Below are positions 58,750 to 64,000 of a stretch of DNA of 64,000 bases, piece by piece. Under the pieces are notes generated by a model that made no database searches, was not told the origin of the DNA, and saw only the letters and a list, made by a program, of their open reading frames with translations. The DNA lies in NCBI RefSeq assembly GCF_964656455.1, contig NC_135712.1:68143239-68207238 (forward strand). The letters run 5' to 3'. The DNA comes from Halichoerus grypus (lineage: Eukaryota > Chordata > Mammalia > Carnivora > Phocidae). Position numbers and translations under genes: made by a program. The first letter of the stretch is position 1; every line of letters starts with the position of its first letter.

Positions 58750-59290
58750 ATTAGAAAACCATTTCTTTATTATAGAAAATAAGTGCAGAAAAATCTAAAG
58801 AATTACATACTTATAACTCTACCATGTAGAGAGAACAATATATTGACATATTTCCTTCCTGTCTTTTATTCAGAACTTATAAAAAATAGAATTGAATTAT
58901 GTTGCTTATTTAATTTTGCCTCTTGTTTTATTCCACTTTGCATTATACCATGAGGATATTTTCTTAACATTAAACACTTTTATGCATAATAGTATGTCTT
59001 GGGATGTACCATATTTTAATTAATGCTGTCATTAAACATCTAAGTCATTTTCAAAATTTCATCACTGTATGTAACTCCCAATAAACACCTTTGTGTATAA
59101 ACCTTTGTCTACTTTTTTAGATGGTTTCTTTGGGATAGATATGTGGCAATCATAGACATTTTTTTTTAAGGCTGGTGATTCACATTGCCAAATTGCTTTC
59201 CAAATTTCCTAATTTATATTTCCAATATGCCTTGCCTTAGACTTCCAAGTCTTGACATTTCTCCAAATTTGTTTATTTGCTCATCAATAA
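58750..59290 (-). repeat. L1ME-like fragment, antisense
   Basis: TATAGAAAATAAGTGCAGAAAAATC, CATACTTATAACTCTACC, GATTCACATTGCCAAATTGCTTTCC are reversed old L1 3' end blocks. Confidence 0.65.
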
Positions 59291-61027
59291 CCAGGCCCCA
59301 AAGTGCAACCATTGTTATTACCATCATCAAGAAACCGTAATGTAGTACCATGTGTTACCCCCCTAAGCCTGATCCTGGATTCGAAAAGAGTAAAGGAGTT
59401 CTTCACAGGGCCTGCCCTGTGGGGGTCTCTCAGGTCAGGATTCTTTTTACTTTCCTGAACTAATAGGCCTCTTACTGGGAACCATACATTAAAGTTTGGA
59501 TCTGACATGAAATCTAGAAGGACTTCATTGCTTTTTGCCCACAGCGAGTATTTAGTTTTGCCTTTGGATGTGTTTCAGCTCGTTGGCTGGTTGTGCCGTC
59601 AGTTCTTGGCTTGGCTCAGAGTGGTTGTTAACCTCCTCTGTGCTCCTCTCCACTGAGGTCCTTAGCTGCCTTCCAAGTTAGGTCTCCTTGGAGTTTGTCT
59701 CTGGGTAGCAATGTTGAATGAGCCTCTAAAGCTTAGGTGTGGCCCTGCGTTTTCTGCCTTACGGGGCTGCAGCTTACGGCTCACCAACAGCAGGCTGGTT
59801 GGGAAGCTGACATTTCTGGGGCCGCCTTGATTAGGTACATTTCAACATGTGGGGTGAAATAAGTCCCAGGACATTCAGGTTTTTTCTGGAATTCATGCTA
59901 GAGGATCAGGATGATTTAAATTTAGTTCTGATTTATTTGTCAATGTTGGAAATAAGGGAGTTCCCTGAATATAGATGCTGGAGAGACAGGCTAGAGCTGG
60001 GGAAGAAGGATGTATTTTTCACTTATCGGGTTCCAGATTTGGGGCGGTTTTTCCCTTCTCTACAATATGATTGTTTTTGACAAGTTTTATATTTCTTGCT
60101 TCACCTGTCATTGGTGGGTCTTATTGTATGCCCTTCACTGGTATTTGAGGTTGTGTACAGTTTTAGGCATATGTTGGATACTGACATTTTATGTTATAAA
60201 ACTAGTTTTGTAGAGAGATTGCCTTTATTATATACATGCCACCAGGTGGTGGAGTACCTCTGCTCAGCTACCCAAGGACACAGATGGGTTTTGTTAGAGG
60301 CTCTCAATGGTAATATTCTGCTTTCTCTTCATTAGACCTTGGATTTTCTAGGGTTTACATTTTTTTTCAGGCTTTACATTTTCAAAATTTTATTTAAACA
60401 CAGAAAATTAAGTAAGCACTAAGTAACAAAATTATTTTTCCAACTACTAAAATGGATTTAATATAATCTTTCTCAGAGAACTATTAATAAATATTTAATA
60501 AAACAACATTTGTGGAAATATTTAACTTGGGTATATAGAAACTGGGAATTTTATGGGGTTTTTTTGGGGGGGAATGCCTAAATAATGTGGTATATCTATA
60601 CCAATTCTTAATTTTCTTTTATGAAGTCAATTTTTTTTTTTTCAAATTAAAAAAATCCTTCTTATTGGTCTGTTTTTGAGTCTTAGGTAGATTGAAGTCA
60701 CTGTGCACCAAGCATAGTTATCTCTTGCAACTTCTACTGTCCCCTTTGCTATTTTCATCAGTCCAAACATTAAAGATAAAAGTCTTCATTTGTCTTTTCA
60801 AACCTTCCCTTTTAGACAGTTTCCTGTCTCTGAACATAGAAGATGAGAACAAGACAAACACCACTACCTAGGCCTTTTTGTGGCTGAGAGTATAACCCCA
60901 GTGAATATGTTCACTGGTTGCAAAAAATTTCTGTACCGGCTTGCCACTGTCACTTTCAGTAAAGGAAGAACGTCCCCCCTCTTGCCTGTTCCATTCCATC
61001 TCATCTCTTCTTGGATTGCTTTAGATT

Positions 61028-61041
61028 AAAAAAAAAAAAAC
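61028..61041 (+). repeat. A-rich homopolymer in unique sequence
   Basis: A run of 14 A without an attached SINE or L1. Nothing else is recognised within several hundred bases on either side. Confidence 0.8.
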
Positions 61042-62474
61042 AACTTCTTAAGTATTTCTTTCTTGAAAGTTCAGCATCCATCACTTAAGCAGAACACATA
61101 ATTTGAACAAACCTTGAAAACGACTTTGGAATCTGGAAAACTCATCAGAAAGTGATGATGGGCCCTGTCTCTTCTCTGAGTTCTGCCTGTCCACAACAAG
61201 CCTTTCTCCTTGATGGGTAGTTGGCCTCTCGAGGGCAGAGATGGCGGGTCTTGTTTGGTGGGTGAGTTTGCAGAGCTGTGCCTCACAACTTGGCTGGATT
61301 CCATTACACTGGGAGCTCACCAAGGGGACAGGGTAGGGTCTCATGCCCAGAACCCTCGGGGCCAGTGCCAGGTTCTGTCTTCCAGACATGGAGTCAGTGA
61401 GGGTAGATGCAGGTTTCCTTCAGGATGTCCTCTTTCCTGTGTCAGGGGCTGGACCCACAGGCAGTACCCACCAGGCAGGCGCACTGGCTCCGTGGCAGAG
61501 AGAAGGCAGAGCCCTTGGCCAGAAGACAGAGCATGCCAGGGAACCAGAAGTGGACTCTGTCTCACCAAGGAGTATGCCTGTTTCCAAACTGAGCAAGTGT
61601 GACAGCCAGCCCTGCTTCTCCCGGAACCCAGACAGGAGCACTTTGTCAGAGCTGTGGTGACTCAGCTAGGACAAATGTTTTCTGGATGATTTACTGACAT
61701 AGCCGCATGTGTGTTCCTATCAGAGCCTCCCCCTCTCCCCACCCCATCTCATTCTAGGTCAGGCAAGGACCAGCCTTGGTTTTGAGAGCTACTCAAAACC
61801 CCCAAACCCATGTTGTTCTCCATCTCGTCTTAGACTGTTCCATGCCATTTTAAGCTGGAATTTCATCTGCTTGCAATGCTAGTAATTCATGTGCCAGGTT
61901 TTGCACAGAAACTCCTCTTGGCCTGGTGCCTGAGGCAACGTCTCAGCCTAGTGCTGTGACGTGCCCCTCTGCCCCAGCTCTGTTCCCAGGAAGGGAATGT
62001 GCACTCATCTCCCCAGGGTAGGCTGTTTTCCTCTGTACGAAACTTGGGCCTCCAACCCATTTGCTGAAGGGAAACTCCCTGTTTTGGACGTGGAGGAAGG
62101 CCAGAACCGCTCTTGCCCTTCACCCAGCCCTCACGATGGTGGGTGTTCCACTATGATGCCTGCAAATTGGTCTAGAGTTCATTCTGTGCATACACAGGAT
62201 TGTTTAGCTCTTACCTATGCACCAACTGAGAGAAGGATCCGATAATCCTCTACCTTTTTCATGCTGCCCCTGAATACGTAGGCTAATGAGGGGGAACCCA
62301 GTTCTTGCCCTTGGGAAGGCTTGCAGTCTGTTTGAGTTTCCAGGATCTACTGGAGAAGACAAAATTGAAGGTTTTCAAGGCAGTGGTTCAACAGGCATAC
62401 CAGGTAAATGGGCTTAACCAGAGAAAACTGATTGGACATAAAATCTGACCTGGATTTTTAAAGAAGCAGGTGGA

Positions 62475-62605
62475 TTAGAATCCTGGAGCTAGAGGCAGGA
62501 GGGGCTGTAGCAATCAGCCAAGCCAACCCCTTCACTTTGAAAGGGCGAAGGGCTGTCCAGAGAGTGCTAGGACGTGCCCAAGGCTGCCCAGCTGGCCAGT
62601 GCTGT
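62475..62605 (-). repeat. Possible MIR-family fragment (antisense)
   Basis: GAATCCTGGAGCTAGAGGC, GGACGTGCCCAAGGCTGCCCAGCTGGCCAGTG loosely match a reversed MIR core. Confidence 0.4.
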
Positions 62606-64000
62606 TGCTGGGACCAGTTGCTGCAAACCAGCGCTGCCCCCTGACATGGATAGAGCCTGTGGGACAGCAGGTAGCCCCCAGAGCGGCATGCGCTGGAGGT
62701 CAGGAACTCCCCATGGTCATAAACAGAGGATTATTCCACGCACACATGAGCTTCCCGAGCCTCTGAGCTGGCTGCAGGTGGGAACAAAGACCCACTGGAG
62801 CCCTGCCTGTTTAATTCCCAATTGTAAACATGTCCCCCTCCCTCAGGTTACCTCTGTCTGGCTGGCTGTGGCCTCTTGTGCTGCTCTCAGCCTCCCCACT
62901 TGTGCCTGAGCCGTCACAGGGTTTTTCCTCCACATACGTCATGGGGACCTCGGCAGTGCCCTTGGCCAGGGCAACTCTGGCCCAGTGCCTGAGGGAAGGA
63001 GGGCTGGCTGCAGGATGACGGCCTCCTGCCCCCTGGGAAGGAGAGCTCCTGTGTTGGTAAAGCCCAGTGGACATGCAGGGGTGACTGTGTGAGGGGTAGC
63101 TGAGGGGGTCTGTGTTGGTGGGTATATTTGGGCATGTGTCTGCCTGTGCTGTAGGCAAATAGTGCTGGGCTTTCAAGAAAGTACCATTACCTGAGCAGGA
63201 GGAGGGGGAGGAGTAAAGGTGGGCACAGGTGCAATTTGACCCAAGACTGTTCCCTAGAGGAAACATGTGGTTTATTAATGAGGATTCCACCTGCTCTGCC
63301 AGGGAACCAGAGCCCAAGGGGAGAGTGGGGGATCCCGTGCGAAGGTGGGGAGAAGTGGGAGGAGGAGAAGGAGTGGTAAGAGCAACAGGGACTGGGGTGA
63401 GCAGGGAAGAATCACTGCTCTGTCTCCTGGTAGGCGGGAGCAGCCCTGGCCCCACCTTCGCAGCCTCGCTTGGGCCCCCTCTTCTCTCTTCTCTTTCTCC
63501 CTGTTTGGGAAAAGTTCCTTATGTCTTTTGTTGGGGTGACTGAGGTGCTTTGGTTAGAAGGAAGGTGGACTTGATCTTTGGTTTACTCCTCATAGATGTA
63601 TGAGCAGTGACTATAATGACTTTTTCTTCCCCCTAGTTAAAAGATAACTGTTTTGCAACCAGCCTATGGGGGAAAGAAGGGGCCCTGGGGAAGGCCTGAG
63701 GAGCACAGCCCTGGAGTTTGTCCGGGGAGGACAGGGACAGGGGAGGGCTGTGTGGAAAGGTTGTGGTTTCAGTTTCCAGTTTGCTCTTTCTTTCCCTCTG
63801 CTGCTTTGGTTTCTGTTTTGTTTCTGCCTCGTGTTCTGAATGCCCCAGAAGGAAGGGATGGACAGCTCTGTGGGGGCAGGGTGGGAAATGGGGCAGGAGG
63901 CTGCTGTTGGGAAAGTGACATGTCAGTTTCCATCCCAGCCTCCCTGAACGTGCCCCTCTGCCGCCTTCCCTCTCTGGCCAGCCAGCCCCAGACTTCTAGG

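Larger units (their letters stand above)
1..64000 (+). other. KALRN: KALRN gene body, internal segment (introns 1-3)
   Basis: The whole window is taken to lie inside the kalirin gene, because two adjacent + strand exons with compatible phases encode consecutive pieces of the kalirin N-terminus. Kalirin is a cytoplasmic, largely neuronal Rho guanine-nucleotide exchange factor (Rac1/RhoG and RhoA via two DH-PH modules) acting at dendritic spines and in secretory-granule traffic. Its full form has a CRAL-TRIO domain, spectrin repeats, two GEF modules, SH3, Ig/FnIII and kinase domains. Only the start of the CRAL-TRIO domain is here. The known N-terminal exon and the exon after exon 3 (expected to begin with EDVCKRGF) were looked for and not seen. 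That the flanking 42 kb and 14 kb are intron is inferred from this and from the long 5' introns known for KALRN. Confidence 0.93.
49657..64000 (+). other. KALRN: 5' part of KALRN intron 3
   Basis: Starts with the donor GTAAGG. Four carnivore SINEs, several MIR/L2/L1M relics, a G19 run and an (AAT)13 microsatellite are listed separately. Nothing recognisable was seen in 51282-52735, 52990-53930, 56680-57206, 57436-58117 and most of 59300-64000. The last 3 kb is GC-richer and gives many short overlapping ORFs, but none has a recognisable protein signature and no exon of KALRN was found there. Confidence 0.85.

Noticed and set aside
62811..63455. A 214-codon open frame on the minus strand, among the longest in the window
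   Set aside because: Rich in Pro, Ser, Thr and His with no domain or splice context, in GC-rich intron where stop codons are rare. Overlaps several other frames of similar quality.
49657..64000. The next KALRN exon (expected EDVCKRGF...)
   Set aside because: No such reading is present on the + strand, so it must lie beyond the window.
1..64000. CRISPR arrays, operons, phage or bacterial mobile systems
   Set aside because: The sequence is a mammalian intron landscape; direct repeats seen are target-site duplications or microsatellites.

Overview
This is nuclear DNA from a placental mammal, almost certainly an arctoid carnivore (bear/panda, seal or mustelid group). Thirteen tRNA-Lys-derived carnivore SINEs (Can-SINE/SINEC type, with a head like GGCGCCTGGGTGGCTCAG and an AATAAA-rich tail) are scattered through it, beside carnivore-type L1 and older MIR, L2, MaLR and hAT-Charlie relics. 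The younger SINEs belong to the 'CTGGAGTCCCGGGATCGAGTC' subfamily, which fits neither the dog SINEC_Cf nor the cat consensus as I remember them. The exact species cannot be read from the sequence.

The window lies inside one gene on the + strand, KALRN (kalirin, a RhoGEF kinase with an N-terminal CRAL-TRIO/Sec14 domain and spectrin repeats). Two coding exons are visible: 42714-42788 (75 nt) and 49542-49656 (115 nt), by the usual numbering exons 2 and 3. Both have canonical splice sites, matching phases and plausible branch points. They encode the start of the CRAL-TRIO domain. Residues such as KEKVAFVS and LVTYLASVP match kalirin rather than its paralogue TRIO. The layout is therefore: 1-42713 the 3' part of intron 1; 42789-49541 all of intron 2 (6753 bp); 49657-64000 the 5' part of intron 3. 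The start codon exon and the exon after exon 3 are not in the window. No other gene, RNA gene or CpG island is recognisable, and the many short ORFs are chance or transposon-derived.

Region by region: 0.9-6.1 kb is a transposon nest (two L1s inserted one after the other at the same target site, a SINE-in-SINE pair inside the second, then a third L1 between two hAT relics). 6-33 kb is mostly unique intron with SINEs, MIRs and one old LTR, plus a short inverted duplication in a microsatellite at 20.6-20.9 kb. 34-40 kb has several AT-rich, TAAT-motif-rich unique blocks that look like conserved enhancers. 42.7-49.7 kb holds the exons and, between them, an LTR nested in a hAT element. 50-59 kb has more SINEs and L1M relics. 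59-64 kb is unique and becomes GC-richer.

I found no unknown gene system. The best non-routine signals are the template-switch-like inverted duplication, the repeated use of single retrotransposon target sites, three G runs of 19-21 on the transcribed sense strand, a Met-Val-stop mini-ORF in exon 2, and several candidate intronic enhancers.
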